A DNA stretch of 64,000 nucleotides from Streptomyces cellulosae. GTDB taxonomy: Bacteria > Actinomycetota > Actinomycetes > Streptomycetales > Streptomycetaceae. The stretch covers positions 186,001 to 250,000 of the forward strand of contig NZ_JOEV01000005.1 of NCBI RefSeq assembly GCF_000721105.1, read 5' to 3'. The notes below the pieces were generated by a model that worked only from the letters and a program-made list of their open reading frames with translations, did no database searches and was not told the DNA's origin. Below are positions 26,667 through 35,623 of the stretch, in pieces. How positions within the stretch are numbered: position 1 is the first letter of the stretch; each line of letters starts with the position of its first letter. The position numbers and the translations under genes were made by a program.

Positions 26667-28379
26667 ATGGCGACACATACTGAGCCGGTCGCACCGGTCC
26701 CGGTCGCGGAACGCCGCGGCAGGGGGCGCGTGGTCGTTTCCTGGCTGACCACGACCGATCACAAGAAGATCGGCCACCTCTATCTGATCACCTCGTTCTG
26801 CTTCTTCCTGGTCGGCGGCGCGCTGGCGATGGCGATCAGGGCCGAGCTGGCCCGGCCGGGGCTGCAGCTCGTGTCCAGCGAGCAGTACAACCAGGCGTTC
26901 ACGATGCACGGCACGATCATGCTGCTGCTGTTCGCCACCCCGACGTTCGCCGGGTTCGCCAACGCGGTCATGCCGCTGCAGATCGGCTCCCCGGACGTCG
27001 CCTTCCCACGGTTGAACATGTTCTCGTACTGGCTGTTCCTCTTCGGCGGGCTGATCGTGCTCGGCAGCTTCCTGACCCCGCAGGGCGCCGCCGACTTCGG
27101 CTGGACCGCCTACACCCCGCTCAGCGGCCCCATCCGCAGCGGCTACGTCGGCGGCGACCTGTGGATCATGGGGCTGGCGCTGGCCGGTTTCGGCACCATC
27201 CTCGGCTCGGTCAACTTCGTCACCACCATCATCTGCATGCGTGCCCCCGGCATGACCATGTTCCGGATGCCGATCTTCACCTGGAACGTGCTGCTCACCT
27301 CGGTGCTGGTCCTCTTCGCCTTCCCCGTCCTGGCCGCCGCCCTGTTCGCCCTCGAAGCGGACCGCAAGTTCGGCGCGCACGTCTTCGACGCCCAGAACGG
27401 CGGGGCACTGCTGTGGCAGCACCTGTTCTGGTTCTTCGGCCACCCCGAGGTCTACATCCTGGCGCTGCCCTTCTTCGGCGTGATCACCGAGATCATCCCG
27501 GTCTTCTCCCGCAAACCGATCTTCGGCTACATGGGCCTGGTCGGCGCCACCATCTCCATCGCCGGACTGTCGGTCACGGTCTGGGCGCACCACATGTTCG
27601 CCACCCAAGCGGTCCTGCTGCCGTTCTTCTCCTTCATGACCTACCTCATCGCCGTCCCCACCGGCGTGAAGTTCTTCAACTGGATCGGCACCATGTGGAA
27701 GGGCTCGCTGTCCTTCGAACCACCGATGCTGTGGGCGGCCGGCTTCCTCGTCACGTTCCTCTTCGGCGGCCTGACCGGCGTGATCCTCGGATCCCCACCG
27801 CTGGACTGGCACGTCACCGACACGTACTTCGTGGTCGCGCACTTCCACTACGTGCTCTTCGGCACCATCGTCTTCGCCATGTTCGGCGGGTTCAGCTTCT
27901 GGTGGCCCAAGATGACCGGCACCATGCTCGACCACCGACTGGAGAAGATCCACTTCTGGACCCTGTTCGCCGGCTTCCACACCACCTTCCTCGTCCAGCA
28001 CTGGCTCGGCGCCGAGGGCATGCCCCGCCGCTACGCCGACTACCTGGCCGCCGACGGCTTCACCACGCTCAACACCGTCTCCTCCATCGGTGCCTTCCTG
28101 CTCGGCCTGTCCACGCTGCCGTTCCTCTACAACGTGTGGAAGACCGCCAAGTACGGCCAACGGGTCGAGGTCGACGACCCCTGGGGATACGGCCGCTCCC
28201 TGGAGTGGGCCACCTCCTGCCCCCCTCCGCGCCACAACTTCGTCACCCTGCCGCGCATCCGCTCCGACTCCCCCGCCTTCGACCTGCACCATCCGGAGAT
28301 GGCGGAACTCGACCAGCGTGTGCACACCGGCAGACGCGACGTCCTGGACGCCGAGGGCCACGAGGGTGAACGGCCGTGA
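26667..28379 (+). CDS. ctaD: Cytochrome c oxidase subunit I (heme-copper oxidase)
   Basis: 570 residues with 12 expected membrane helices. Heme a ligand His in [12 protein letters not shown]; CuB and the cross-linked Tyr in [17 protein letters not shown]; CuB His pair in [10 protein letters not shown]; heme ligands in [11 protein letters not shown]-channel Lys in [18 protein letters not shown]-channel residues in [16 protein letters not shown]. All are intact, so it is an A-type oxidase core that reduces oxygen to water. No subunit II or III gene (ctaC, ctaE) is nearby, so this is a stand-alone extra copy. The next gene starts inside its stop codon. The window also has a CtaG-type protein 1.6 kb downstream. 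Confidence 0.95.
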   Translation: MATHTEPVAPVPVAERRGRGRVVVSWLTTTDHKKIGHLYLITSFCFFLVGGALAMAIRAELARPGLQLVSSEQYNQAFTMHGTIMLLLFATPTFAGFANAVMPLQIGSPDVAFPRLNMFSYWLFLFGGLIVLGSFLTPQGAADFGWTAYTPLSGPIRSGYVGGDLWIMGLALAGFGTILGSVNFVTTIICMRAPGMTMFRMPIFTWNVLLTSVLVLFAFPVLAAALFALEADRKFGAHVFDAQNGGALLWQHLFWFFGHPEVYILALPFFGVITEIIPVFSRKPIFGYMGLVGATISIAGLSVTVWAHHMFATQAVLLPFFSFMTYLIAVPTGVKFFNWIGTMWKGSLSFEPPMLWAAGFLVTFLFGGLTGVILGSPPLDWHVTDTYFVVAHFHYVLFGTIVFAMFGGFSFWWPKMTGTMLDHRLEKIHFWTLFAGFHTTFLVQHWLGAEGMPRRYADYLAADGFTTLNTVSSIGAFLLGLSTLPFLYNVWKTAKYGQRVEVDDPWGYGRSLEWATSCPPPRHNFVTLPRIRSDSPAFDLHHPEMAELDQRVHTGRRDVLDAEGHEGERP

Positions 28380-28750
28380 GGCCCGAGGAGCGCGCCGCCG
28401 CGTACGGCGCCGGGGAAGCCGGCCTGGTCCATGAGGTGGAGGGCTACCTGCTCGCCCAGGCCCACCGCGAACAGGCGCGCCACGAGGCAGAGGACTTCTG
28501 CGCGGAGTTGCCGTGGCTGACCACCGCCCAGGCCGAGGAGGTGGTCCAGCGCTACATCCGCCGGCGCACGGACCTGACCCGGCGCATGCTGCTGGACACG
28601 GCGGAGCGAGCCGCACAGCTGCGGCAGGAGTACGAAACCCGCTACGCCACCCTTCGACGTGATCTGCTCACCCGGCACGCCGCCTGTGCCTGCGCCCTGC
28701 TCGCCGGCACCGGCGCGGTGAGCACGTTCGTGTGCCTGCTCAGCCGCTGA
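28376..28750 (+). CDS. Small membrane-anchored protein coupled to ctaD, 124 residues
   Basis: The GTG start overlaps the ctaD stop (GTGA). Residues 1-95 are helical and charged ([37 protein letters not shown]) and the C-terminus has one hydrophobic segment ([20 protein letters not shown], residues about 103-122). It is a tail-anchored type protein. I cannot name the family. Tight coupling suggests a role in assembly or regulation of this oxidase. Confidence 0.8.
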   Translation: MRPEERAAAYGAGEAGLVHEVEGYLLAQAHREQARHEAEDFCAELPWLTTAQAEEVVQRYIRRRTDLTRRMLLDTAERAAQLRQEYETRYATLRRDLLTRHAACACALLAGTGAVSTFVCLLSR

Positions 28751-28805
28751 CGCGACCACCGGCTCGGAGCACCGGCCCCTCGGATGTGCGGGCATCCACC
28801 CACGT

Positions 28806-29363
28806 CTACCGGCCGTAGGCGCTCCTGCGCGCAAGGGGCCCGATGCCGGCGCGGCGGCCGGAGCGGATGGCGGCGTGGCGTTGTCCGGGGCCCGGGCCGC
28901 CGCGGGCGGCGAGAGCATCGGCGACGGCGCCGGTGACGACGGCGTAGACGGCCTTGTGGAGAACGTCCACGACGAGTTCCTTGCGGGGCCAGGTCTGCGG
29001 CGGGGCGCCGACGCCGGTCGCGTTCTCGAGGATCTGGTCGTTGGTGAGGCGGACGACGGCGAACTTGGCCGAGGCGAGCGGTCCGCGCAGTCCGGTCTGG
29101 GCCATGACCGAGCGCAGCACTCCGAGGAGGGCGGCCTGACCGTAGTGCATGGCCCAGTTGACCCGCAGCGGCTGTGCGCCGGGACGCTCGGGCAGGCCGG
29201 TCAGCCGCTCCAGGACCCGTGCGGGGACATGGGAATCGGGTCGTCCGGTGACGGCCTGCTCGATCTTCTCGCCGAAGGTCATCGCGAGGCCTCCGGCGGT
29301 ACCGGCGACCAGTCCCTGCCACAGCGCGCGCTTGATAATGCCGTTGCGGGTACCCGGTATCAC
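28806..29363 (-). CDS. Hypothetical protein with glycine-zipper-like membrane segments
   Basis: About 185 residues. I start at the GTG at 29363 (product IPGTRNGIIKRALWQGLVAGTAGG) because the open frame further upstream has no coding look. Segments ALWQGLVAGTAGGLAMTF, YGQAALLGVLRSVM and AVYAVVTGAVADALA are hydrophobic and small-residue rich. It is convergent with the ctaD unit and divergent from the DUF2243 gene. The function is unknown. Confidence 0.65.
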   Translation of the reverse strand: MIPGTRNGIIKRALWQGLVAGTAGGLAMTFGEKIEQAVTGRPDSHVPARVLERLTGLPERPGAQPLRVNWAMHYGQAALLGVLRSVMAQTGLRGPLASAKFAVVRLTNDQILENATGVGAPPQTWPRKELVVDVLHKAVYAVVTGAVADALAARGGPGPGQRHAAIRSGRRAGIGPLARRSAYGR

Positions 29364-29502
29364 CGCCCGCACCCGCCCGACAGGCCGGAAACACCCGGTC
29401 ACCGGGCTTCTCGCCCGGTGCTGTGGCCGGAGGGCCTGGGGCCATGGGTGGCGGCTCGGCCTCAGCGGGCGGCGACCGGCGCCCCGCACGGAAGGAAGGC
29501 GG

Positions 29503-30000
29503 ATGTCCATGAAGCAACCGGCCCGGCCGACCACCGTCTCGGGCACCGGCGCCGAGCCCCGGCGGTCGATGGCCGTCTGCGCGCTGATCGGGGCGGCGGT
29601 GATGGCCGCGGCCGACGAGATCGTCTTCCACCAGATCCTGGGCTGGCACCACTTCTACGACCGTTCCACCACCAGCGTGGGCCTGCTGTCCGACGGGCTG
29701 CTGCACACCGCCGAACTGCTGGCCCTGATCGCCGGTTTCTTCCTCTACGCCGACCTGCGCCGCCGCCGGGCCCTGGCTCGCACCCCCGCATGGGCCGGCT
29801 TCTTCCTGGGCATGGGGACCTTCCAGCTGTACGACGGGATTGTGGACCACAAGCTGCTGCGGCTGCACCAGATCCGCTACGGCGTGGACGTCACGCCGTA
29901 CGACTGGGCCTGGAACCTCAGCGCCCTGATCCTGCTGCTCATCGGCGCGGCTCTGGCCGTCCACGCGGCCCGCCGCGACGGGGCCGGACCGTCGTCATGA
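29503..30000 (+). CDS. DUF2243 membrane protein
   Basis: 165 residues; ATG at 29503 after GAAGGAAGG. Four hydrophobic segments. The family signature DEIVFHQILGWHHFYD (near residue 42) and LYDGIVDHKLLRLHQIRYG (near 110) have several His that could bind metal or heme. DUF2243 proteins commonly sit beside CtaG-type proteins, as here, where its stop overlaps the ctaG-like start (ATGA). It probably acts in oxidase assembly or copper handling; this is inference. Confidence 0.88.
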   Translation: MSMKQPARPTTVSGTGAEPRRSMAVCALIGAAVMAAADEIVFHQILGWHHFYDRSTTSVGLLSDGLLHTAELLALIAGFFLYADLRRRRALARTPAWAGFFLGMGTFQLYDGIVDHKLLRLHQIRYGVDVTPYDWAWNLSALILLLIGAALAVHAARRDGAGPSS

Positions 30001-31199
30001 CGCTCGCGCACGTCCACCCGGGTCCCGTCGCGGGTCCCGACACCATCGCGCAGACCGCCGCCGTGGCCGCGCTGCTGGTGGCCTTCGTCTATCTGCTGGC
30101 AGCGGGGCGTCTTCGGCGCCGCGGGGATGCCTGGCCCCGCCGGCGGGACGGTTCTTTCACGGCCGGGTGCGTCGGTGTGGCGGGGGCGGCCGCGGGGACG
30201 GACCGGCTGCCGGGAGGGCCGTTCACCGGGCACATGGTCCAGCATCTCGTCGTCGGCATGGCGGCTCCCCTGCTGCTGGTCCTGGCCCACCCCCTCACCC
30301 TCGCCCTGCGGACCCTCGCACCCGGCCGAGTACGCAGGGCCCTGCATGCCTTCGCGCACTCCCGTCCCGTCGGCCGGCTCCTCTTCCCTCCCTCGGCGGC
30401 ACTGCTCGACGTCGGCGGTCTGTGGCTGCTGTACCGCACCCAGCTGTTCTCGGCCACGGCACACCGGCCGCTCCTGCACGGTGTGGTGCACGCGCACATG
30501 CTGGCGTCCGGGCTGCTGTTCTCCTTCGCCCTGAGTCAGCTCGATCCGGTGCGCCGCCGCTGGAGTCTCGCCGTGCGCGGTCCCACCCTGCTGGCCGCCG
30601 GCGCCGCGCACGGTCTGCTGGCCAGGACCCTGTACGCCCTCGCCCCTCCCGGCAGCGACTTCACGACTGCCGACCTGCACCGGGGCGCCCAGGTCATGTA
30701 CTACGGCGGCGACGTCGTGGAGGCGGCCCTGGCCCTGGTGCTGGGGGTGGGCTGGTACGCGGCCGGCGGACGGGCCCGGGCTCGTCGTAAGCGCCGACCA
30801 CCCCGGCGGAGGGCGCCGGTGACCGGCACACCACCAGGGCTGCCGCGACCGGCCCTGCTGATACCTGAGCATGTTGCCGGTGCCGGTGCCGGCACCGGCA
30901 CCGGCAAGACGAGCTGTCCGACGACCCACCCATGGAAAGGAAGCACCGACATGATCACGCCTGAGCACATCCATGCCCTGCTCACCTCGGACACCGACGA
31001 CCCGAAGTTGATCCTGGCGGCCGGAGCGGTCGTGGTGGTCCCCGCGTCGGCGCTGGGCTCCGAACGGTACCGAGGGGCTCTGGAGATCATCTCCCGGAGG
31101 GACCTCGTCGCTCAGCTCGGCACCGACGTGCCGTCCCGGGAGGAACTGGAGCCGATCGCCGCTCGCCTCGACACCGCCGCGACACAGCTCGGCGCCTGA
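29997..31199 (+). CDS. CtaG-type cytochrome oxidase assembly protein in frame with a C-terminal 82-residue protein
   Basis: 400 residues if read through. Residues 1-260 are a polytopic Caa3/CtaG-like domain (GPFTGHMVQHLVVGMAAPLLLVLAHP read in parts, HGVVHAHMLASGLLFSFAL, GAQVMYYGGDVVEAALALVLG) with conserved His and Met for copper. Residues about 262-318 are Pro/Arg/Gly-rich with no expected stop codon. Residues 319-400 begin at an internal ATG (30951) with its own ribosome site GAAAGGAAG, and would be a separate soluble protein (MITPEHIHALLTSDTDDPK start). So either the stop of the first gene was lost, making a fusion, or the second part is also made on its own. A perfect 32-base palindrome sits in the join (30875-30906). 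Confidence 0.75.
   Translation: MTLAHVHPGPVAGPDTIAQTAAVAALLVAFVYLLAAGRLRRRGDAWPRRRDGSFTAGCVGVAGAAAGTDRLPGGPFTGHMVQHLVVGMAAPLLLVLAHPLTLALRTLAPGRVRRALHAFAHSRPVGRLLFPPSAALLDVGGLWLLYRTQLFSATAHRPLLHGVVHAHMLASGLLFSFALSQLDPVRRRWSLAVRGPTLLAAGAAHGLLARTLYALAPPGSDFTTADLHRGAQVMYYGGDVVEAALALVLGVGWYAAGGRARARRKRRPPRRRAPVTGTPPGLPRPALLIPEHVAGAGAGTGTGKTSCPTTHPWKGSTDMITPEHIHALLTSDTDDPKLILAAGAVVVVPASALGSERYRGALEIISRRDLVAQLGTDVPSREELEPIAARLDTAATQLGA
30875..30906. repeat. Perfect 32-base palindrome in the CtaG/C-terminal join
   Basis: GCCGGT repeated on the left arm and its complement on the right, 16 bases per arm with no loop, so the DNA reads the same on both strands. In the open frame it encodes VAGAGAGTGTGK-like linker. 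It could be a terminator remnant, a protein-binding site, or an expanded repeat. Confidence 0.85.
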
Positions 31200-31317
31200 G
31201 AACGCCCGCTTCCTGACGGTCGCGAACGATCCCCCAAACCTCCCTTACATCGGATCACTTTCCAACTTGTTGAGACCGTTGACGCTCACCGAGGGGCAAC
31301 CATACTCTCCACCGAGA

Positions 31318-31335
31318 GATAGATCCGATGAATCC
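31318..31335. promoter_or_regulatory. GATAGATCCGATGAATC element upstream of small Tat protein
   Basis: The 17-base motif lies about 24 bases before the GTG at 31359. Nearly the same motif (GATAGCTCCGATGAATC, 16 of 17 bases) lies 30 bases upstream of the second GH95-type gene on the minus strand at 51617-51635. Likely operator or promoter element of a shared regulator. Confidence 0.55.
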
Positions 31336-31358
31336 ACCCGAGGAAGCGTGGTATTGGC

Positions 31359-31829
31359 GTGCCCCCATCACGACGAACCGTTCTCGCAGCCGGAGGCTTA
31401 CTCACCGGAGGCGCCGCCGGGGCGTCGGCCCCGTCGACGTCCTCCGCCGCGGCCGCTTCCCCCACGGACGGCTGGAGCAGGACCGGCGGCGTCCACCGCA
31501 TGCGGGTGCACGGCACCGATGAGCCCACGTGGCGGGGCGGTTCCGCCGGTCCGCGCGCCGGGCTGCGCCGGAAGCAGGAGTACACGTCCGGGCAGCGCAG
31601 GTGGGACGCCGACGTGTACCCGCCGTCCGGCACGAACGGCGCGACCTTCACGCAGATCCTCCGGGTGATCCACCCCGAGGGCACACCGGCCGCCACGGAC
31701 TTCACGCTCAACGTCCACAGCGCGAGCGGCGGCACGGTGAAGGCGTACGACGGCACGGCCCCGAAGACCCGCCACGGCAGCAGCCGGGCCGAGGCACACC
31801 TCCGCGACCTCACGTACCGGACCCGGTGA
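31359..31829 (+). CDS. Small Tat-secreted protein, possible shortened polysaccharide lyase
   Basis: 156 residues. Tat signal PSRRTVLAAGGLLTGGAAG at the N-terminus. The mature part (RWDADVYPPSGTNGATFTQILRV, read in parts, then ATDFTLNVHSASGGTVKAYDGT) resembles the first strands of concanavalin-type polysaccharide lyases, but the family is about 100 residues longer and the rest is absent. The start is a GTG at 31359 with a distant GAGGAAG. It may be a stand-alone domain or a gene truncated at its 3' end. A shared upstream motif ties it to the GH95-type gene at 49245. Confidence 0.6.
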   Translation: MPPSRRTVLAAGGLLTGGAAGASAPSTSSAAAASPTDGWSRTGGVHRMRVHGTDEPTWRGGSAGPRAGLRRKQEYTSGQRRWDADVYPPSGTNGATFTQILRVIHPEGTPAATDFTLNVHSASGGTVKAYDGTAPKTRHGSSRAEAHLRDLTYRTR

Positions 31830-31971
31830 GCCGCGCACGGCGCAGCCGCTCACCGCGCTCGCGCCGCGGCGACCACCGCCACAGCCACCGCCGCGATCAC
31901 GCCGGGGCCGGAACGCTCCCGGCGTACCGATCGAGGACATCAGGAACTGCCGCATCTTGGAGGCACCCGCA

Positions 31972-34272
31972 ATGACCTCTAGAAGAGCTGTGCTCGGCTC
32001 CGTGCTGGGCGGCACGACAGCCGCCGTTCTCCCCGGAGTCGCCGAGGCCGAGCCCTTCTCCGCCACACCCGCCGCCACCGAGGCCGACCTCGCGCCGGGT
32101 GGTCCCTGGCGACTGCGTAACCGTATGGACTCCGACGGGGCCTGGGCCGGCTTCCTGCGCGGGCAGGACCTGCTGTGGCACAAGCTGCCCACGGTCTGGC
32201 ACGAGGGCCCTTTCCTGGGTGACGGGCGGCTGGGCAGCATGGTGTACCGGGAACCGGACGCGAACAGCATCCGGTTCACCGTCCAGCACGGGGAAGTCCA
32301 GGACCACCGCCCCGAGTTGGGCAGCGGCTGGGGCACCAACCGACTGCCCGTGGGACATCTGACGCTCGACCCGGTCGGCACCATCACCGCGGTCGACTGG
32401 CGCCTGAGCCTGTGGAACGCCGAACTCACCGGCACCGTCACCACGGACAAGGGCACCCTGACGCTCGCCGTCCTCATCCACGACGGGATCCTCGCCGCAC
32501 GCGTGACGGCCCGCGGTGACGAGGAGGTCCGCTGGACCTTCCACCCCGAGGAGGCCATCAGCCCACGGAAGATCCAGGAGGCGCCACCGGCCGGGTACGT
32601 CGCCAACCCGCCCTGGACCACGAGGAAAACCGGCGACGTCGAACAGGTCCTCCAGCCGCTCGTCGGCGGCGGCCAGACCGCCACCGCCTACCGCCACTCC
32701 GGTGACACCCTCCTGCTCAACGTCGCCCACAGCCACCCCTCGAACACCCGGGCCGGCGAAGTCTCGCTGCGCAAGATCCAGCGCGCCGCCGGCTACGGAA
32801 CGCTCCGCACCCAGCACACCCGCTGGTGGCACGCGTTCTACCGCAAGAGCTTCGTCTCGATTCCCGACCAGCGGCTGCAGAGCTTCCACTGGATCCAGCT
32901 GTACAAGGTCGCGTCGGCCAGCCGCGAGGGCGGTCCCGTGATGGCCACCTCCGGTCCGTGGCTGGAACCCACGCCCTGGCCCGCCGTGTGGTGGAACTTG
33001 AACGTCCAGCTCGAGTACTGGCTCATCCACGGCTCCAACCACCTGGAACTCGACTCGCTGGCCAGCACCCTCCGGCAGAGCCAGGAGCAGCTGATCGCGA
33101 ACGTGCCCGACGCGTACGAGTCGGACAGTGCGGGAGTCGGCCGCAGCTCCGACATGTTCGCCACCCGAAGCGTCGGCACGCCCGGCAGCGGCGCCGAGGT
33201 GGGCGACCTGACCTGGGCGCTGCACAACGCCTGGCTGAGCTACCGGCACACCATGGACGAGTCGCTGCTGCGCGACACGGTGTACCCGCTCCTACGCCGG
33301 GCGATCAACTACTACCTGCACTTCCTCCAGCCGGGCGACGACGGCAAGCTGCATCTGCCGTCGACCCTGTCGCCGGAGTACCCGGTGGTGCCGCCGAAGG
33401 ACACCAACTACGACCTGGCGCTCATCCGTTGGGGATGCGCCGCACTGCTGGAGGCGACGGCGCGGCTGAAGGTCGACGACCCGCTGAAGAGCCGCTGGCA
33501 GGAGGTGCTGGCCAAGCTGACGCCGTACCCGGTCGACGAGAACGGCTTCATGATCGGGGGCGACACCCCGTACGCCCAGTCCCACCGGCACTACTCGCAC
33601 CTGCTGATGGTCTATCCCCTGTACCTCGTGAACTGGGACCAGCCCGGGCAGCGGGAGCTGATCGAGAAGTCGATCGTGCGCTGGCACGCGCTGACCGGCG
33701 CACACCGCGGATACAGCTACACGGGCGCCGCCTCGATGTACGCGATGATGGGCCGCGGCGAGACGGCCCTGACGTACCTGAAGAAGTTCTTCGACCCCAG
33801 CACCCGCTACCCGTGCCGGCCCAACACCCACTACACCGAGGCCGGTCCGGTCATCGAGACACCGCTGTCGGCGTCTCAGTCCCTGCACGACATGCTCTGC
33901 CAGAGCTGGGGCGGCGTCGTCCGGGTCTTCCCCGCCGTCCCGCCCTCCTGGTCCGACGTCACCCTGCACGACTTCCGTACCCAGGGAGCCTTCCTGGTCA
34001 GCGCCGTCCGCACCGGGGGTACCACCCGTTTCGTCCGCGTCCGCAGCCTGGCGGGCGAGCCGCTCGAACTTCGCCACGGGCTGCCCGCCGGCCGGCTGAC
34101 CGCCGTCCTCGACGACGGCCGCCCGGCACGCATCCGCGCGACGTCCGAGGGCACCCTCGCCATCGACCTTCCCAAGGGCCGCGAGGTCCTGCTCCACACC
34201 GGGGAACGACCCGATCTCTCCGTGGCTCCGGTGGACGTGAGCGAGCCCGGCGAGCCCTGGGGCCTGCCCTGA
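31972..34272 (+). CDS. Tat-secreted GH95-type glycoside hydrolase (alpha-L-fucosidase/galactosidase-like)
   Basis: 766 residues. ATG at 31972 after TTGGAGG. Tat motif TSRRAVLGSVLGG. The N-terminal beta-domain (LWHKLPTVWHEGPFLGDGRLG) is followed by the (alpha/alpha)6 barrel. WWNLNVQLEYWLIHGSNHLEL carries the Asn-x-Asn pair corresponding to the water-activating residues of GH95, then NYYLHFLQPGDDGKLHLPSTLSPEYP and HYSHLLMVYPLYL. A C-terminal all-beta domain follows (TLHDFRTQGAFLVSAVR). Its nearest relative in the window is the gene at 49245. Substrate is probably alpha-L-fucoside or beta-L-arabino/alpha-galactoside linkage. Confidence 0.87.
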   Translation: MTSRRAVLGSVLGGTTAAVLPGVAEAEPFSATPAATEADLAPGGPWRLRNRMDSDGAWAGFLRGQDLLWHKLPTVWHEGPFLGDGRLGSMVYREPDANSIRFTVQHGEVQDHRPELGSGWGTNRLPVGHLTLDPVGTITAVDWRLSLWNAELTGTVTTDKGTLTLAVLIHDGILAARVTARGDEEVRWTFHPEEAISPRKIQEAPPAGYVANPPWTTRKTGDVEQVLQPLVGGGQTATAYRHSGDTLLLNVAHSHPSNTRAGEVSLRKIQRAAGYGTLRTQHTRWWHAFYRKSFVSIPDQRLQSFHWIQLYKVASASREGGPVMATSGPWLEPTPWPAVWWNLNVQLEYWLIHGSNHLELDSLASTLRQSQEQLIANVPDAYESDSAGVGRSSDMFATRSVGTPGSGAEVGDLTWALHNAWLSYRHTMDESLLRDTVYPLLRRAINYYLHFLQPGDDGKLHLPSTLSPEYPVVPPKDTNYDLALIRWGCAALLEATARLKVDDPLKSRWQEVLAKLTPYPVDENGFMIGGDTPYAQSHRHYSHLLMVYPLYLVNWDQPGQRELIEKSIVRWHALTGAHRGYSYTGAASMYAMMGRGETALTYLKKFFDPSTRYPCRPNTHYTEAGPVIETPLSASQSLHDMLCQSWGGVVRVFPAVPPSWSDVTLHDFRTQGAFLVSAVRTGGTTRFVRVRSLAGEPLELRHGLPAGRLTAVLDDGRPARIRATSEGTLAIDLPKGREVLLHTGERPDLSVAPVDVSEPGEPWGLP

Positions 34273-34307
34273 GCCACCGCTGAGGAGCCGGCGAGGTGGC
34301 CGGCGAT

Positions 34308-34355
34308 GTCCTGAGTGCCCCCGCGGCTCGGATGCGCTGCGGGGGCACTCAGGAC
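34308..34355 (+). terminator. Terminator hairpin after the GH95-type gene
   Basis: Perfect 17-bp arms (34308-34324, 34339-34355) with a 14-base loop, 36 bases after the stop. Confidence 0.8.
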
Positions 34356-34453
34356 TCGCCCTTCCGGGTCCACGGAGCGTTCGAGCCGCGGACCGCTGAT
34401 CACATCGCGAGACGCCGTTGCGTCATGTCCCTGACCAGGCGTTGTCTCGCACG

Positions 34454-35524
34454 GTGAGTACCGAACAACCCGCAGAGTCCGAACAGTCCAACCAGCCAGA
34501 CCAGTCCACCCAGCCAGACCCGTCCCACCAGGCCGCACAGTCCCACCAGGCCGCACGGTCCGAGCCATCCGAACCGTCCGAACGCCACGGCAGTGACGCC
34601 ACCACCGGTGACCGCTCCGCGCGGCGCGCCGTCACCGTCTTCCCGGTCCTCGTCCTCCTGGCCGGTGCCGTCGGTCTCCTGCTGCCGGGGAGTTTCACCG
34701 GCTGGGGCGAGGCGGTGCCGTATCTGCTGGGCGTGGTGATGTTCTGCATGGGCCTCACCATGACCGCACAGGATTTCCGCGGTGTCGCCGAGCGGCCCTG
34801 GGCGGTGGCCCTCGGCCTGGTGGCGCACTACGTCATCATGCCGGGGCTCGGCTGGGCCGTCGCCCACCTGCTCCAGCTCTCGCCGCAGCTCGCGGCGGGC
34901 GTGATCCTCGTCGGCTGCGCGCCCAGCGGCACCGCGTCCAACGTGGTGACGTATCTGGCGCGCGGTGATGTGGCGTTGTCCGTCTCCGTGGCCACCGTCT
35001 CCACGCTCGTGGCCCCGCTGGTCACCCCGCCCCTGACGCTGCTGCTGGCGGGCGAGTACCTGCCGGTGGACGCCGGCTCCATGGTCACCGACATCCTCAA
35101 GACGGTGCTGCTGCCGGTGCTCGCGGGCCTGGCCGTACGGCTCCTGGCGGGCCGTCACGTGCGGCGGGCCCTGTCGGTGCTGCCCTGGCTGTCCGCCCTG
35201 ACCATCGGCGTGATCGTGACCGTGGTGGTGGCGGGCAGCGCCGACGCCATCAAGTCGGCCGCCCTGCTGGTCTTCGTCGCGGTCGTGCTGCACAACGGGC
35301 TCGGCCTGGCCCTGGGGTACGGCGCGGGACGGCTCGCCCGGCTGGGTGAGCCGGGGAGCCGTGCCATGGCCTTCGAGGTCGGCATGCAGAACTCCGGTCT
35401 CGCGGCCTCGCTGGCCTCCGCCCACTTCAGTCCGACGGCCGCCCTGCCGGCCGCGGTCTTCTCCGTCTGGCACAACATCTCGGGTGCCCTGGCCGCGGCC
35501 TGGCTGTCGCGCCGGGCACGCTGA
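34454..35524 (+). CDS. Bile acid:sodium symporter family (BASS-like) transporter
   Basis: About 356 residues. After a low-complexity N-terminus of about 55 residues rich in Gln, Ser, Glu and Pro, there are nine to ten hydrophobic segments. Family motifs: MGLTMTAQDFRGV, CAPSGTASNVVTYLARGDVALSVSVATVSTL (read in parts) and AFEVGMQNSGLAASLASAHF. The last two are the broken-helix sodium and substrate site. Starts: GTG 34454 or TTG 34418; neither has a clear ribosome site. Members import organic anions, pantoate or small acids with sodium. It sits after a glycosidase but across a terminator. Confidence 0.87.
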   Translation: MSTEQPAESEQSNQPDQSTQPDPSHQAAQSHQAARSEPSEPSERHGSDATTGDRSARRAVTVFPVLVLLAGAVGLLLPGSFTGWGEAVPYLLGVVMFCMGLTMTAQDFRGVAERPWAVALGLVAHYVIMPGLGWAVAHLLQLSPQLAAGVILVGCAPSGTASNVVTYLARGDVALSVSVATVSTLVAPLVTPPLTLLLAGEYLPVDAGSMVTDILKTVLLPVLAGLAVRLLAGRHVRRALSVLPWLSALTIGVIVTVVVAGSADAIKSAALLVFVAVVLHNGLGLALGYGAGRLARLGEPGSRAMAFEVGMQNSGLAASLASAHFSPTAALPAAVFSVWHNISGALAAAWLSRRAR

Positions 35525-35586
35525 CGGTGCGTGGGCGCCGGCCACCACGCGCGGGCCGGCAGGAGGCCGTAGCCGGCCGACCGGGA

Positions 35587-35614
35587 TGCGCGGGGACGGG
35601 GCCGTCCCCGCGCA
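35587..35614. terminator. Bidirectional hairpin between convergent genes
   Basis: 13-bp arms (35587-35599 and 35602-35614) between the symporter stop (35524) and the snapalysin-like stop (35624). The position suits termination from both sides. Confidence 0.72.
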
Positions 35615-35623
35615 CTCCTCGGT

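Noticed and set aside
28875..29996. Reading the CtaG-type frame back to 28875
   Set aside because: The upstream part overlaps two real genes and is Arg/Pro-rich; the ATG at 29997 overlaps the DUF2243 stop as expected.
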